From Acidobacteriota bacterium (GTDB lineage: Bacteria; Acidobacteriota; Aminicenantia; UBA2199), in assembly GCA_028749105.1 (NCBI GenBank), contig JAQUQF010000002.1, positions 1-33,810 on the forward strand: 33,810 nt of DNA, written 5' to 3'. Of the stretch, positions 1 through 8,319 are shown one piece after another. Position numbers and translations under genes: made by a program. Below the pieces are notes generated by a model, which was not told the DNA's origin, ran no database searches, and saw only the letters and a program-made list of their open reading frames with translations. Position 1 is the stretch's first letter. The number at the start of each line of letters is the position of its first letter.

Positions 1-28
1 AAAGAAGGAATTCGCCAAACCGAAGAGC

Positions 29-277
29 ATGATAACGAGCACCGTCCTGTTGTTGACCATGGCCGGATTCACCTTCCTCATGGGCATCTATTTCATGTGC
101 ATCGACTTGCTGCGTCCCGGCATGCCGGAAGCCGTCGTCCTGGAACTGAAGATGGTCGGTTATCACTGCTTCGCCCTCGGCTTCGGTTTCCTGTGCTACC
201 TGAAGCTGGTTTTCGACAAATACAAGCTGTATTTATCACGGCCTGAAGAGGATCGGGGCGGCGACAAGGAAACGTAA
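29..277 (+). CDS. small two-helix membrane protein, possibly partial at the left edge
   Basis: A short protein of 82 residues with two hydrophobic stretches (about residues 3-24 and 43-62) separated by a polar loop, and a charged tail rich in Asp, Glu, Arg and Lys. This is what the sequence shows; I do not recognise a family. The reading frame stays open from the ATG back to the first bases of the window with no stop, and there is no strong Shine-Dalgarno in front of the ATG, so the gene may begin outside the window and this may be only its C-terminal part. It precedes a glycan-type gene block, but about 200 bases separate it from the next gene, which has its own promoter, so a shared role is not supported. 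Confidence 0.5.
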   Translation: MITSTVLLLTMAGFTFLMGIYFMCIDLLRPGMPEAVVLELKMVGYHCFALGFGFLCYLKLVFDKYKLYLSRPEEDRGGDKET

Positions 278-411
278 CCCGGACCGTCAGCCCCGCAGGC
301 GCAGCAGCCGCTCGGCCTTGGAAAAAACGCAGCCGCAATAGTCCTGGTGGCGGATTCCCATTCAATAGATGTCCGGTCGCTGGGTTTCAATTAATAAGGG
401 ATTGCATCCGC

Positions 412-440
412 TTGCACCCCGGTGGCGATTGCCTTATAAT
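412..440 (+). promoter_or_regulatory. sigma70-like promoter for the methyltransferase gene
   Basis: A perfect TATAAT (435-440) lies 17 bases after TTGCAC (412-417, weak -35). The predicted start of transcription near 447 leaves a leader of about 35 bases that contains the GAAGGAG ribosome site just before the ATG at 482. Confidence 0.5.
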
Positions 441-481
441 TTGTGAAGCGAGCTATCTGACCTTGTGGAACGAAGGAGAAT

Positions 482-1189
482 ATGCCATTGCTGGAATTTA
501 AAATAAAATCAATCCGGCGGATCGGGCGCCCTCGGTCGATAGGCAATCGGGTTGGCTCGTTTTTTTTGTTTCGATTGGGTTCCATGGCGTCCAAGTGGAC
601 TCATATTTACCGCAATTACGGCTATGGAGGAAAACGGTTTGGTTGGGGTTCCGGGTCTGATTTGACGCAAACGGCTGTCATAAGGGAAGAAATTCCGAGA
701 ATAATAGAGGAATTGGGTATAAAAGTGCTGCTGGATTGTCCATGCGGAGATCTCAATTGGATGCAGCATGTCGATTTGAAATTGGACAAGTATATTGGAG
801 TGGATATTGTCAAGGAGATGATCGAGTTGAACAGGCACAAGTTCAAAAAGCCGGGTTATTCATTCCATGAACTGGATATGACGAAGGACGTTTTGCCGAA
901 GGCGGATATGATCCTGTGCCGCGACTGCCTGGTTCATTTTTCATTCCGGGATGCCGACGCCGCCTTGAATCGATTCAGGGAGAGCGGGGCCCGTTATATT
1001 TTAACAACGACTTTCCCAAAGCGCGTTAATAACTCAGATACAATGACCGGGGTATGGCGCCCGATCAACCTGCAATTGGCCCCATTCAATTTTCCAGACC
1101 CGGTCAAAATGATCAATGAGAATTGCAGCCAGGCCGAGGGCTTGTACAAGGATAAAAGCCTGGGCTTGTGGCGGTTGGAAGACGTATAA
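482..1189 (+). CDS. class I SAM-dependent methyltransferase
   Basis: Predicted methyltransferase of 235 residues. The SAM-binding motif I reads LLDCPCGD (residues 83-90), a variant of the usual DxGxG loop, followed by the strand GVDIV (106-110) carrying the acidic residue expected to bind the ribose, and a later DMILCRDCLVHFS stretch (142-154) typical of motif IV. The core seems to begin near residue 35, and the basic N-terminus before it is not part of the fold. The start at 482 is chosen because GAAGGAG sits a few bases upstream; M35 is the alternative. The substrate cannot be read from the sequence. Its position in front of a radical SAM gene and a NeuB-type sugar synthase suggests modification of a surface sugar, which is inference. 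Confidence 0.75.
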   Translation: MPLLEFKIKSIRRIGRPRSIGNRVGSFFLFRLGSMASKWTHIYRNYGYGGKRFGWGSGSDLTQTAVIREEIPRIIEELGIKVLLDCPCGDLNWMQHVDLKLDKYIGVDIVKEMIELNRHKFKKPGYSFHELDMTKDVLPKADMILCRDCLVHFSFRDADAALNRFRESGARYILTTTFPKRVNNSDTMTGVWRPINLQLAPFNFPDPVKMINENCSQAEGLYKDKSLGLWRLEDV

Positions 1190-1273
1190 AACCCGCTGCT
1201 TGGATCGAGGCAGTACCGCTGCGATAAGAAATAAAGCAAGCTTTTATTCGCGGCCATGAGACGCTGCGCTTCC

Positions 1274-1302
1274 TTGACATTCCCGACATATTCCAGTTAA
1301 AT
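1274..1302 (+). promoter_or_regulatory. promoter upstream of the radical SAM/NeuB pair
   Basis: A consensus TTGACA (1274-1279) is followed after 17 bases by TTAAAT (1297-1302, 4 of 6 matches). It would give a leader of about 125 bases before the GTG at 1434 and would drive the coupled radical SAM and neuB-like genes. Confidence 0.45.
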
Positions 1303-1433
1303 ACCAATTGCGCATAGGAGTAAAAAGCCTGCATTGGATCATCATGTCACGTGAAGAGAGGATCAAGATTCGATCGTCGTTCACTCTGTGTTTCGGGTTA
1401 AAAACCAACCCGGGCAACCCATAAGAGGGGGAA

Positions 1434-2702
1434 GTGCATAAATCCAAGCGGGTACTCCTGATGACCCCCCCGCAACCGCCCCTGGGAACCTCGCCCATGC
1501 ATTATGGTGACGGCAGGCCCATGCTGGGTCTCGGTTTTTTGGCGGCGTACATTGAGAAATTCGGCCATCGCGCGCGAATCATTGATAATTTCATTGAGCC
1601 ACACGATACAGAACAGGAGATCAGCCGGTTTCAGCCGGATTTTATCGGCCTCTATGTCAATACCACCAGTTACATGATGGCGCTCAAGCTGATCCGCGAG
1701 ATCAGGAAAACCACCCAAATTCCCATCATATGCGGCGGCCCGCACGCCTCCATCCTGCCAGACACGCTTGTCGATTTCGCAGACTATGTGGTGGTCGGGG
1801 AAGGCGAGCGTGCTTTGAAGGCAATCATCGAGACTGCACCAAAAGAGAAAATTATCCGCTATGCTTTTATAAAGGATCTGGATATGCTTCCCTGGCCGGA
1901 CTACAGCCATTTCATCGACAATCCGCATAATTGGAAATTGACGCTATTCAACGATGAAGCCGAACCGGTGCTGACCATGAACACCAGCCGGGGATGTCCT
2001 TATCGCTGCACCTTCTGTTCCGTTGAGGCCGTTTGGGGGAAATCATACCGGGTATTTTCTGCATCCAGGATTGTGGAGGAGATCGAGCATCTCATGGCTC
2101 AATATGGCGCAAAAGGCATTTATTTCCGCGAGGATAATTTTACTGCCCATCGCAAGCGTCTTGCCGAGTTCTGCGGCTTGATCGAGCAAAAAAAGCTGCA
2201 GTTTGTCTGGACATGTGAAACCAGGGCCGATCTGGAGGATCACTTCATCGAGCGCATGGCGAAAACGGGATGCCATGGAGTTTATGTCGGGTTGGAAAAC
2301 GGCTGCCAGCGAATCCTTGACCTGATGAATAAAAATATTTCGCTGGGTCAGATCAGGAAATTCTTCAAGCGCTGCCGGAAAGCGGGGATCAAAACCTATG
2401 CGTCCGTCTGCTACGGTATCCCCGGGGAAACGGAGAACGACCGGAAAATTTCCGAGGAGTTCCTTCTGGAAGTTGCTCCGGACGCATTGGATCGCTTCGT
2501 GTACACCGGTCTGCCGGGCAGCCCGCTCTACAAGTATATCAAGGAAAACAAGCTATATTACCACATCGACGAGAGCCGATTCCTTTACACCGATAGTTTT
2601 AAGGAGTTGATACCGCGATACTGCCCGGCGACAGACAACCGGGTGAATTTTTTAAGGCGCCAGGATCGTTCTCTGAAGATGCGCCGAAGGAAAGTCAAGT
2701 GA
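1434..2702 (+). CDS. B12-binding-domain radical SAM protein
   Basis: A 422-residue protein with the two-domain layout of cobalamin-binding radical SAM enzymes. The N-terminal part (about 1-130) has the Rossmann-like B12-binding signature, with PDFIGLYV (68-75), GGPHAS (101-106) and VGEGE (121-125). The radical SAM core follows, with C188-x3-C192-x2-C195 (RGCPYRCTFC) to hold the 4Fe-4S cluster, and later ETRADL and GVYVGLENG segments of the barrel. The family includes methylases and rearranging enzymes of lipid and sugar pathways; the reaction is not evident here. It starts with GTG, preceded by a GA-rich Shine-Dalgarno. Its stop codon overlaps the GTG start of the next gene (GTGA), so the two are probably translated together and may act on the same product. 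Confidence 0.85.
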   Translation: MHKSKRVLLMTPPQPPLGTSPMHYGDGRPMLGLGFLAAYIEKFGHRARIIDNFIEPHDTEQEISRFQPDFIGLYVNTTSYMMALKLIREIRKTTQIPIICGGPHASILPDTLVDFADYVVVGEGERALKAIIETAPKEKIIRYAFIKDLDMLPWPDYSHFIDNPHNWKLTLFNDEAEPVLTMNTSRGCPYRCTFCSVEAVWGKSYRVFSASRIVEEIEHLMAQYGAKGIYFREDNFTAHRKRLAEFCGLIEQKKLQFVWTCETRADLEDHFIERMAKTGCHGVYVGLENGCQRILDLMNKNISLGQIRKFFKRCRKAGIKTYASVCYGIPGETENDRKISEEFLLEVAPDALDRFVYTGLPGSPLYKYIKENKLYYHIDESRFLYTDSFKELIPRYCPATDNRVNFLRRQDRSLKMRRRKVK

Positions 2703-3808
2703 CCCAGCCTACCAAATCTGACCTGCTCAAAGCCGAGCGCAAGTTACCGGGAGAAACAGTCTCGTTTTCCATAGGCGATAAAGCGATCGGCAAGGACTCC
2801 CCCACTTTCATCGTGGCCGAAGGTGCGAACAATCATCTCGGCGATCTTGCTATCGCCAAAAAGATGGTCGATGCCGCAGCGCAAAATGGCGCCGATGCCA
2901 TCAAGTTCCAGACTTTTAAGGCGGAGCGTCTGGTTGTAAAGGATGCGCCGATTTTCTGGAAAATGCCCGGCGTTAAGACCCAGCTTGATTTTTACAAGAC
3001 GATAGACAAATTCGGCAAAAAGGAATTCCGGGACCTGTTCCGTCATGCAAAAAAAAGAGGAATCATTTGTTTTTCGACGCCATTTGACTGCGCGAGCGCC
3101 GACATGCTGCTCGAGCTGGATATGCCGGCGTTTAAGATCGCTTCTTGCGATATCCCCGACCTTCGCCTGATCCGGCATGTGGCAAGGTTTGGCAAGCCAC
3201 TTTTTATTTCAACGGGCGCCTCTGAACTCGAAGAGATCCGGCGCGTTGTCGAAACCGCGTACGCGCAGGGCAATTTTAAGATCGCCCTTTTATGCTGCAC
3301 CTTAAGCTACCCGACCCAAGTGGCTGACATGAACCTGTCGCGCTTGACGACATTCAGTAAAATGTTTCCTGGCGTGATCATCGGGCTTTCTGACCATAGT
3401 GAACCGGATGCGCAGATGGTATTGCCCTCTCTTGCCGTCGCGCTCGGCGCAAAAGTGATCGAGAAGCATTTCACCCTGAGCAGAAAAATGGCCGGAGTCG
3501 GGCATCGCTTTTGTGTCGAGCCGTCCGATTTAAAAAAGATGGTTGAAAACATTCGCTTAACCGAGAAAGCGATGGGTTGCCGGGAAATTAAAGTTTATGC
3601 CGCTGAAGAGAATTCGCGTCAAAACGCCCGGCGCAGCCTCGTGGCGAACAGAAGGATCAAAAAGGGTGAAAAATTATCCAGCGCGATGATCGGCATCAAG
3701 CGGCCCGGCACGGGAATTTCTCCGAGCGATATCGACAACGTGCTGGGAAAGATCGCCAGGTTTGATATTGAGCACGACCACCAGATCACCTGGAAGCTAC
3801 TGAAATGA
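2699..3808 (+). CDS. neuB: NeuB-family N-acetylneuraminate (nonulosonate) synthase
   Basis: Predicted to condense phosphoenolpyruvate with an N-acetyl amino sugar to give a nonulosonic acid (sialic, legionaminic or pseudaminic type) for surface glycans. The 369-residue protein has the NeuB TIM barrel (about 35-280), with FIVAEGANNHLGD (37-49), KFQTFKAERL (69-78), the STGAS strand, GLSDHS and VIEKHFTL. A C-terminal SAF/antifreeze-like domain (about 310-369) begins at RRSLVANRRIKKGE. Length and domain order match the family. Which sugar it uses cannot be told, since no epimerase or cytidylyltransferase partner is visible. The GTG start overlaps the stop of the radical SAM gene by four bases. 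The gene converges on a hydrolase gene on the other strand. Confidence 0.87.
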   Translation: MTQPTKSDLLKAERKLPGETVSFSIGDKAIGKDSPTFIVAEGANNHLGDLAIAKKMVDAAAQNGADAIKFQTFKAERLVVKDAPIFWKMPGVKTQLDFYKTIDKFGKKEFRDLFRHAKKRGIICFSTPFDCASADMLLELDMPAFKIASCDIPDLRLIRHVARFGKPLFISTGASELEEIRRVVETAYAQGNFKIALLCCTLSYPTQVADMNLSRLTTFSKMFPGVIIGLSDHSEPDAQMVLPSLAVALGAKVIEKHFTLSRKMAGVGHRFCVEPSDLKKMVENIRLTEKAMGCREIKVYAAEENSRQNARRSLVANRRIKKGEKLSSAMIGIKRPGTGISPSDIDNVLGKIARFDIEHDHQITWKLLK

Positions 3809-3874
3809 GCGACCGTAGGGTCATTCATTGTTTTTCCGCTGGGAAATGAAAAGTCCAAGATCTTTCAACATTTT

Positions 3875-4999
3875 TTAATCGTTTTTTCTATTGTTAATTA
3901 TCCGGTTTAATATTTTTTCAGCGATGATTTTGTTACCGTTTGGAGATACATGCATGTTGTCAATGTAGATATGTTCATTACCATCAAAAGCGGCTGTCAG
4001 GTCAACAATTCCTTTGGACAAATCACGATATTTGGGTTCATTCAACATTCGTGCAATTTCTGCGTATAATGCCTGAAACTTAGGTCCTACATTTTCATCA
4101 ATATGCAAATAATCCTTCTTGGGATGACCCAGATAGATAGTTGGCTGAAGAATACCAATAAACTCAGCACCAATTTTGTCCGCAAGATCTTTGCTTGATT
4201 GCCAGCTTTCAAGTAAACCTGATGCTACTTGCTTAACACGTTCGCTTTCCATTTTATTGTCATTGCCGAATGTTTTTTTATTCCCTTGCTTTAATCTTAC
4301 CAACATCTTGAGCTTGTCGATAAATATTTTTAAAGGCCGGATAAAAAAATACCTGAAAGACATGACTTCATTTCTGTCCATTCCTTGCATCGCTTCATTA
4401 ATCTGTCTTTCCCGGATATGGCTGAACGGCTTTACGGCAAGATCCAATGCTGTTATCTCATTAATGCCATCATAGCAAACAATAATATCGGGTTTCAAAC
4501 CTTCAATAGTTTTTATTTTAAGGAAGAGATACCCCTGAAAAGCATTATAACTTGTTTCTGCCAAGTTAAGGACACGATAAGTGCCATTGGCCAATGCCGC
4601 AAATTGCGCCGGGATTGTATTGATGTCATTAGATCCGGTACCCCACATTGTCGAACCACCCAGAAATGCAACCAATTTGGAAGTATCATTAACCTTTTCT
4701 GATTGTGGCGTAACTCTCAGGCCATTATCATCAATATTGATTGTTTCGCCTTTAAAAGGAAGCCTTCTCCAGCCAACATAAGATTTGTATTCAGTTGGTA
4801 GGTTTGCAAATTCCTTAAAGTGTTTTGTGGCCCAAGCAGTATTTTTATAATTAGGCAGATTCATCCTGATCTCACTGCTTGGTTTTATCATTGAATATCC
4901 TTGAAATATCAGTATTGCCGCAAAATTCAAGGACAGCAACAGCCCCAGAAAAACCAGGATATTAATGAAGATAAGTTTCAACAACTTTTTCATAAACAC
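3875..4999 (-). CDS. membrane-anchored SGNH/GDSL-family hydrolase
   Basis: A 374-residue protein with one N-terminal membrane helix (about 5-34) and an outside catalytic domain. The SGNH blocks are visible: GGST (114-117) with nucleophile S116, the GIN block with G178 and N180, and DNMH (347-350) giving D347 and H350. In polysaccharide clusters such proteins often act as O-acetyl esterases or O-acetyl transfer partners, so a role in glycan acetylation is plausible but inferred. The reading frame starts at GTG 4999; ATG at 4993 (MKKLL) is an equally good start, and neither has a clear Shine-Dalgarno. The gene is visibly AT-richer than everything to its right, which suggests recent acquisition. 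Confidence 0.75.
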   Translation of the reverse strand: MFMKKLLKLIFINILVFLGLLLSLNFAAILIFQGYSMIKPSSEIRMNLPNYKNTAWATKHFKEFANLPTEYKSYVGWRRLPFKGETINIDDNGLRVTPQSEKVNDTSKLVAFLGGSTMWGTGSNDINTIPAQFAALANGTYRVLNLAETSYNAFQGYLFLKIKTIEGLKPDIIVCYDGINEITALDLAVKPFSHIRERQINEAMQGMDRNEVMSFRYFFIRPLKIFIDKLKMLVRLKQGNKKTFGNDNKMESERVKQVASGLLESWQSSKDLADKIGAEFIGILQPTIYLGHPKKDYLHIDENVGPKFQALYAEIARMLNEPKYRDLSKGIVDLTAAFDGNEHIYIDNMHVSPNGNKIIAEKILNRIINNRKND

Positions 5000-5094
5000 G
5001 AACTAACAGGAAAATTAATTCTCTCCATGATGGGATTTTAGAGTAGTTTTATTGAAATAACAATAAGCAGGCGATAAACCATATTCCTTAAGCC

Positions 5095-6234
5095 CTATAC
5101 CGATTTCAAAAACTTCTTGAAAATTCTTTTCCTTTTGTGCTGGACGGGATTGAAATACTTCCACTGCGCCTGGATCTTGTTGTTGGTTTCCAGCTCCTGG
5201 TTGCTCTCGGTGAAGCGGAAACCTTTGGCCACTGCCGCACGCGCAATATTCACCACCATCAGCAGGTCAACCCCCATGCCGCGGTACGACTTTTTGATGC
5301 CGGCCAGATAGAAGTCCAGGACGTCGTTGTTCTTAAAGGCGCGCAGCAAATGCCACCAACCCAGGGGGAATAGGCGGCCGTTGGCTTTTTGGAAAGCAAG
5401 GGAGAGGCTGGGCATGGCGATCATGAAGCCGATCATCTCGTCCTTTTCATTGACCACGGCCTGGATCAGGTCCTTGTCCACAAACGAAAAATATTTCTTT
5501 ATGTAATACTGGATCTGCCTTTCGGTCAGGGGGACGGAGCCGTAGATCTCGTCGAAGGCCTCGTCCAGGAGGTGGAACAGCTCCACCGCACGGCCAAGGA
5601 TATCCTTTTTCTTCTCGAACTTGATCAGGCGCAGATTGCCGCGCTCCAGGATGCGGTCGGCCAGGCGCAGCAGCTTCTCGGGAAAAGCCGACATCTCTTT
5701 GGGCACCTGGGCGCGGAATTCAACATAGTCGATCTCCTTGACATAGCCGAGGCCCTCCACCAGTTTCTGGTAGTAGGGGAAATTGTAGTAGCCGGCGATC
5801 GTCGGCAGCTGATCGAAACCTTCGACCAGCATGCCCTGGGGGTCAAGGTCGCAGAAGCCGTGGGGGCCGGAGAGCGTTTCCAGGCCCAATTCCCTTGCCC
5901 ACCCCTCGACGGCCTGAAACAGAGCGGCGGCGACCTCGGGGTTGTTGATGCTGTCGAACCAGCCGAAGCGCAGGTTCTTCGTGCCGTATTTTTCGTTGGC
6001 GGCGCGGTTGTGAATGGCGGCGATGCGGCCGACGGGCCGGCCGTCCTGATAGGCCAAAAAGAGCCGCGAATCGGAGTAATCGAAGGCCGGGTTCTTCTCC
6101 CTGTCGAAGATCTCCATATCGTCGCGGATGAGCTGGGGGACCCACATGGGGTCGTCCTTATAAAGGGTGAAGGGAAGCGTTACAAATGTTTTAAGATATT
6201 TTTTATCCAGTACTTCCTTGATAGACACGGCCAT
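5095..6234 (-). CDS. GNAT-like protein of the YghO type, function unknown
   Basis: A soluble 379-residue protein. The N-terminal half has a GNAT-like fold signature (strand RLFLAYQDGRPVGRIAAI, then a helix), and the C-terminal half has a second acyltransferase-like segment with SYRGMGVDLL (316-325), resembling the acetyl-CoA pyrophosphate loop (R/Q-x-x-G-x-G/A). The overall pattern, including SGPHGFCDLDPQGMLVEG in the middle, resembles the poorly characterised E. coli YghO-like family; I assign no substrate. The start is supported by GAGGT six bases before the ATG. It lies 82 bases downstream of a DUF4097 gene on the same strand and could be co-transcribed with it. Confidence 0.7.
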   Translation of the reverse strand: MAVSIKEVLDKKYLKTFVTLPFTLYKDDPMWVPQLIRDDMEIFDREKNPAFDYSDSRLFLAYQDGRPVGRIAAIHNRAANEKYGTKNLRFGWFDSINNPEVAAALFQAVEGWARELGLETLSGPHGFCDLDPQGMLVEGFDQLPTIAGYYNFPYYQKLVEGLGYVKEIDYVEFRAQVPKEMSAFPEKLLRLADRILERGNLRLIKFEKKKDILGRAVELFHLLDEAFDEIYGSVPLTERQIQYYIKKYFSFVDKDLIQAVVNEKDEMIGFMIAMPSLSLAFQKANGRLFPLGWWHLLRAFKNNDVLDFYLAGIKKSYRGMGVDLLMVVNIARAAVAKGFRFTESNQELETNNKIQAQWKYFNPVQHKRKRIFKKFLKSV

Positions 6235-6316
6235 GGGATCACCTCAGGGGCGATTATAGCAAAGAGGAGACTTTTTTACAAAAGCAAACAGCCGTAACAC
6301 GCAATGAATGGATCGG

Positions 6317-7054
6317 CTAGATCTTGGAAATATCAATGCTCCCGTTCACAGTCTCGACATTCACCTTGTACTTGCCGCCATCGTTGACCTTGCCGCTGAA
6401 CGAGCTGCCGACTAGGTGCTTTTCAACCTTGATGCCGAACTCGTTGTCGATGGAGCCGTTGATCGTGCGCCCCTCGACCCAGAAGGCCGACTTGCGGTTG
6501 AGCTCGATGGTGATGGCGCCGTTGACCGTTTCGACGTCCAGGTCGCCGCTCAAAAGGGGCTCCTGGGAGAGCGCGATGGCGCCGTTGACCGTCTTGAAGG
6601 AGCCGGCACGGAACTCGCCGTCAAAATCGATCCTGCCGTTCACGGTCTTGAGCTTCAGGTCGGAGAACTTGCCGGAGCAGTCAAGCGTGCCGTTCACCGA
6701 CTTGAATTCGGCCCTGGCCAGCTTTTCGGGGAGGGAGACAACGAAGTCGACCTTGGCCTTGGCGTTGCGCTTGTTGTACTTCACCTTGACCCGCAGCGCG
6801 TCGCCTGTTTGATCAAAGACCACCTCGACATTCTCTATTTCCCCTTTATGGTCGGACTTCTTGATGGCCTTGATCTCGACGGTTTCGCCGCCGCTGGACG
6901 TGATGTCGATCGTGCCGTTGATGTTCGCCAGCTCCATGCTCCCTCCGGCCGGCAGCTTGAAGCTTTTGTTAATCTTCTGCTCATGGTTTTCGGCGAAAAG
7001 GCCAGTGAATGCCAGCAACAGAACCAGCAGCGCATAATTCAGTTTTTTGACCAT
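6317..7054 (-). CDS. exported DUF4097-family beta-repeat protein
   Basis: An exported protein of 245 residues made of a signal peptide (about 1-21, KKLNYALLVLLLAFTGLFA) and a repetitive beta-strand domain. At least seven copies of a VNGxI-type unit can be read (ANINGTIDI, KSVNGTLDC, KTVNGRIDF, KTVNGAIAL, ETVNGAITI, RTINGSIDN, ETVNGSIDI), which should stack as a beta-solenoid. DUF4097 proteins are often found next to sigma/anti-sigma or two-component genes, and their function is largely unknown. The start is placed at the ATG at 7054, because GGAGG (7061-7065) lies six bases upstream and this start gives a clean signal peptide; a longer frame from 7084 has neither advantage. Likely location is the periplasm or cell surface. 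Confidence 0.8.
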   Translation of the reverse strand: MVKKLNYALLVLLLAFTGLFAENHEQKINKSFKLPAGGSMELANINGTIDITSSGGETVEIKAIKKSDHKGEIENVEVVFDQTGDALRVKVKYNKRNAKAKVDFVVSLPEKLARAEFKSVNGTLDCSGKFSDLKLKTVNGRIDFDGEFRAGSFKTVNGAIALSQEPLLSGDLDVETVNGAITIELNRKSAFWVEGRTINGSIDNEFGIKVEKHLVGSSFSGKVNDGGKYKVNVETVNGSIDISKI

Positions 7055-7154
7055 GGTGCACCTCCATCTGGCATACAAACGCAAGAGAACTAGGCAAAGT
7101 TCGTGACTCCAAAGAATTTAAAGGGGAAACAAATGAACTTCCCTGTTCTTCCCT

Positions 7155-7478
7155 TTATACAGTCGCTTTATGGATATTCCTCTTCTGTCTGTGAATCTGG
7201 CGATGGCAGTAGCTGATCTGCTTTTTGTCCTTGGCGGCGATGGCGGCGGCAAGCTTCTCCTTCATGCGCCGGATATTGGCCTTGACCTGGGCCCTGTTCA
7301 GCCCAACCACCTGGTGGTGTTCGCGCATGTCGATGTTCAGGGCCTTGCAGAGGGCGACCAGAAGGTGCTCCTTGTTCATTTGCGAATGGCCCTTCACCGC
7401 ATCGTTTTCAATCGTGGCGGCGATTTCGCGCAGCTCGGCAACGGTCTTTTTCTTGAGATCAGCGTGAGTGTAGGTCAT
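7155..7478 (-). CDS. small Rho-N-domain-like helical protein
   Basis: A 107-residue basic protein. Residues about 5-50 (LKKKTVAELREIAATIEN, then SQMNKEHLLVALCKALNI) match the pattern of the Rho termination factor N-terminal domain, a small helical SAP-like fold that binds nucleic acid. The C-terminal half (about 60-107) is a charged, probably helical hairpin rich in Lys, Arg, Gln and His. No Rho motor domain is present, so this is a stand-alone protein, perhaps a nucleic-acid-binding factor. The start at 7478 is supported by GGAGG just before the ATG and a promoter further upstream; the frame could be read from 7535 but lacks those signals. It appears to be transcribed alone. Confidence 0.65.
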   Translation of the reverse strand: MTYTHADLKKKTVAELREIAATIENDAVKGHSQMNKEHLLVALCKALNIDMREHHQVVGLNRAQVKANIRRMKEKLAAAIAAKDKKQISYCHRQIHRQKRNIHKATV

Positions 7479-7506
7479 AGTGCCTCCATAGTTAGTAGTT
7501 GCCTGG

Positions 7507-7535
7507 ATTGTAAAAAATATCCTGTAAAAATTCAA
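7507..7535 (-). promoter_or_regulatory. promoter for the Rho-N-like gene
   Basis: On the minus strand TTGAAT (7530-7535) is followed after 17 bases by TACAAT (7507-7512). The predicted leader of about 21 bases carries the GGAGG site of the Rho-N-like gene. Confidence 0.5.
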
Positions 7536-7550
7536 GGGGAAGGTGGTTGA

Positions 7551-7593
7551 ATGAAACCCGGTTTGTGGTGCAACTGGATTTCATCAATTTTTT
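7551..7593. other. short inverted repeat at the 3' end of rnc
   Basis: ATGAAACCC (7551-7559) pairs with GGATTTCAT (7576-7584) with one mismatch, and a run of six T follows on the plus strand (7588-7593). It touches the rnc stop codon. As a terminator it would work in the plus direction, where no gene ends, so it may only protect the 3' end of the rnc message or block antisense transcription. Confidence 0.3.
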
Positions 7594-8318
7594 GGCTTTT
7601 CCCCGAAAAACGTCTCGGACAGCTTCTCGAAGTGAATGAAATTGCCGATGTTTTTCAAGGCCAGCAAGGCGGCCTCTTGCTCGGCTTCCCGCCTGTTGCG
7701 GCCGGTGCCGCTGCCGATCTCGTTCCCCTCCAGGAAAACGGCCACGCGGAAAACGGTGTCGGGCGGCTTGCCGCTCTCCCCTGTCACCTTGTAGGAGGGC
7801 AGGATGTTGCGGTGCTTCTGGATCAGCTCCTGCAGCTCCGACTTGTAGTCGTTAATGCGCAGCTCGTCGCCGATCAGCCCGTCCAGGATCTCGCGGAACA
7901 GCTCGCCGACGACGCCCGAGACAACAATAAAGTCGGAATCGATGTACAGGGCGCCGATCAGGGCCTCGAGGCAGGAGGAGACGATTTTGCTGTTGCGCCT
8001 GCCGTCGTTCTTCTCCTCGCCGCGGCCGAGCAGCAGGTGGCCGCCCAGTCCCAGCGACTTGGCCACGCGAAACAGCACCTTGCTCGAAACCAGGTGGGCC
8101 CGCAGCTTGGCCAGGTCGCCCTCGCGCAGGTCGCGGCAGCGGCGGTAAATGGCGTCGGTGATGGCCAGGCCGATGACCGAGTCGCCCAGGAACTCCAGTC
8201 GCTCGTTGTCCAGGCCGTGGTTGCGCCCCCCCTCGTTGTACGACTTATGGGTCAGGGCGGTGCGCAGGAGCTCGCGGTCCTTGAAGCGATAGCCCAGCCT
8301 TTTTTCCAGATCGTCCAT
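7584..8318 (-). CDS. rnc: ribonuclease III
   Basis: Double-strand-specific endoribonuclease for rRNA and mRNA processing, 244 residues, the usual length. The RNase III signature NERLEFLGDS (38-47) gives E39, E42 and D46. The second metal-binding segment reads SSCLEALIGALYID: the Glu is present (E118), but the usual Asp three residues before it is Ser (S115), an unexpected change in the active site. The double-stranded RNA-binding domain follows (about 158-225; DYKSELQELIQKH to RREAEQEAALLALKNI). The ATG lies one base after the stop of the upstream phosphatase gene, with AAGG inside that gene as ribosome site, so the two are co-transcribed. Confidence 0.92.
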   Translation of the reverse strand: MDDLEKRLGYRFKDRELLRTALTHKSYNEGGRNHGLDNERLEFLGDSVIGLAITDAIYRRCRDLREGDLAKLRAHLVSSKVLFRVAKSLGLGGHLLLGRGEEKNDGRRNSKIVSSCLEALIGALYIDSDFIVVSGVVGELFREILDGLIGDELRINDYKSELQELIQKHRNILPSYKVTGESGKPPDTVFRVAVFLEGNEIGSGTGRNRREAEQEAALLALKNIGNFIHFEKLSETFFGEKPKN

Positions 8319-8319
8319 C

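Noticed and set aside
1230..1248. AATAAAGC/GCTTTTATT hairpin after the methyltransferase gene
   Set aside because: The stem is weak, has a bulge and is not followed by a T run, so it is not called a terminator.
4991..5027. 12-codon upstream frame whose TGA overlaps the alternative ATG (4993) of the SGNH gene
   Set aside because: No ribosome site precedes its ATG and short chance frames are common in AT-rich DNA; not enough to claim coupling.
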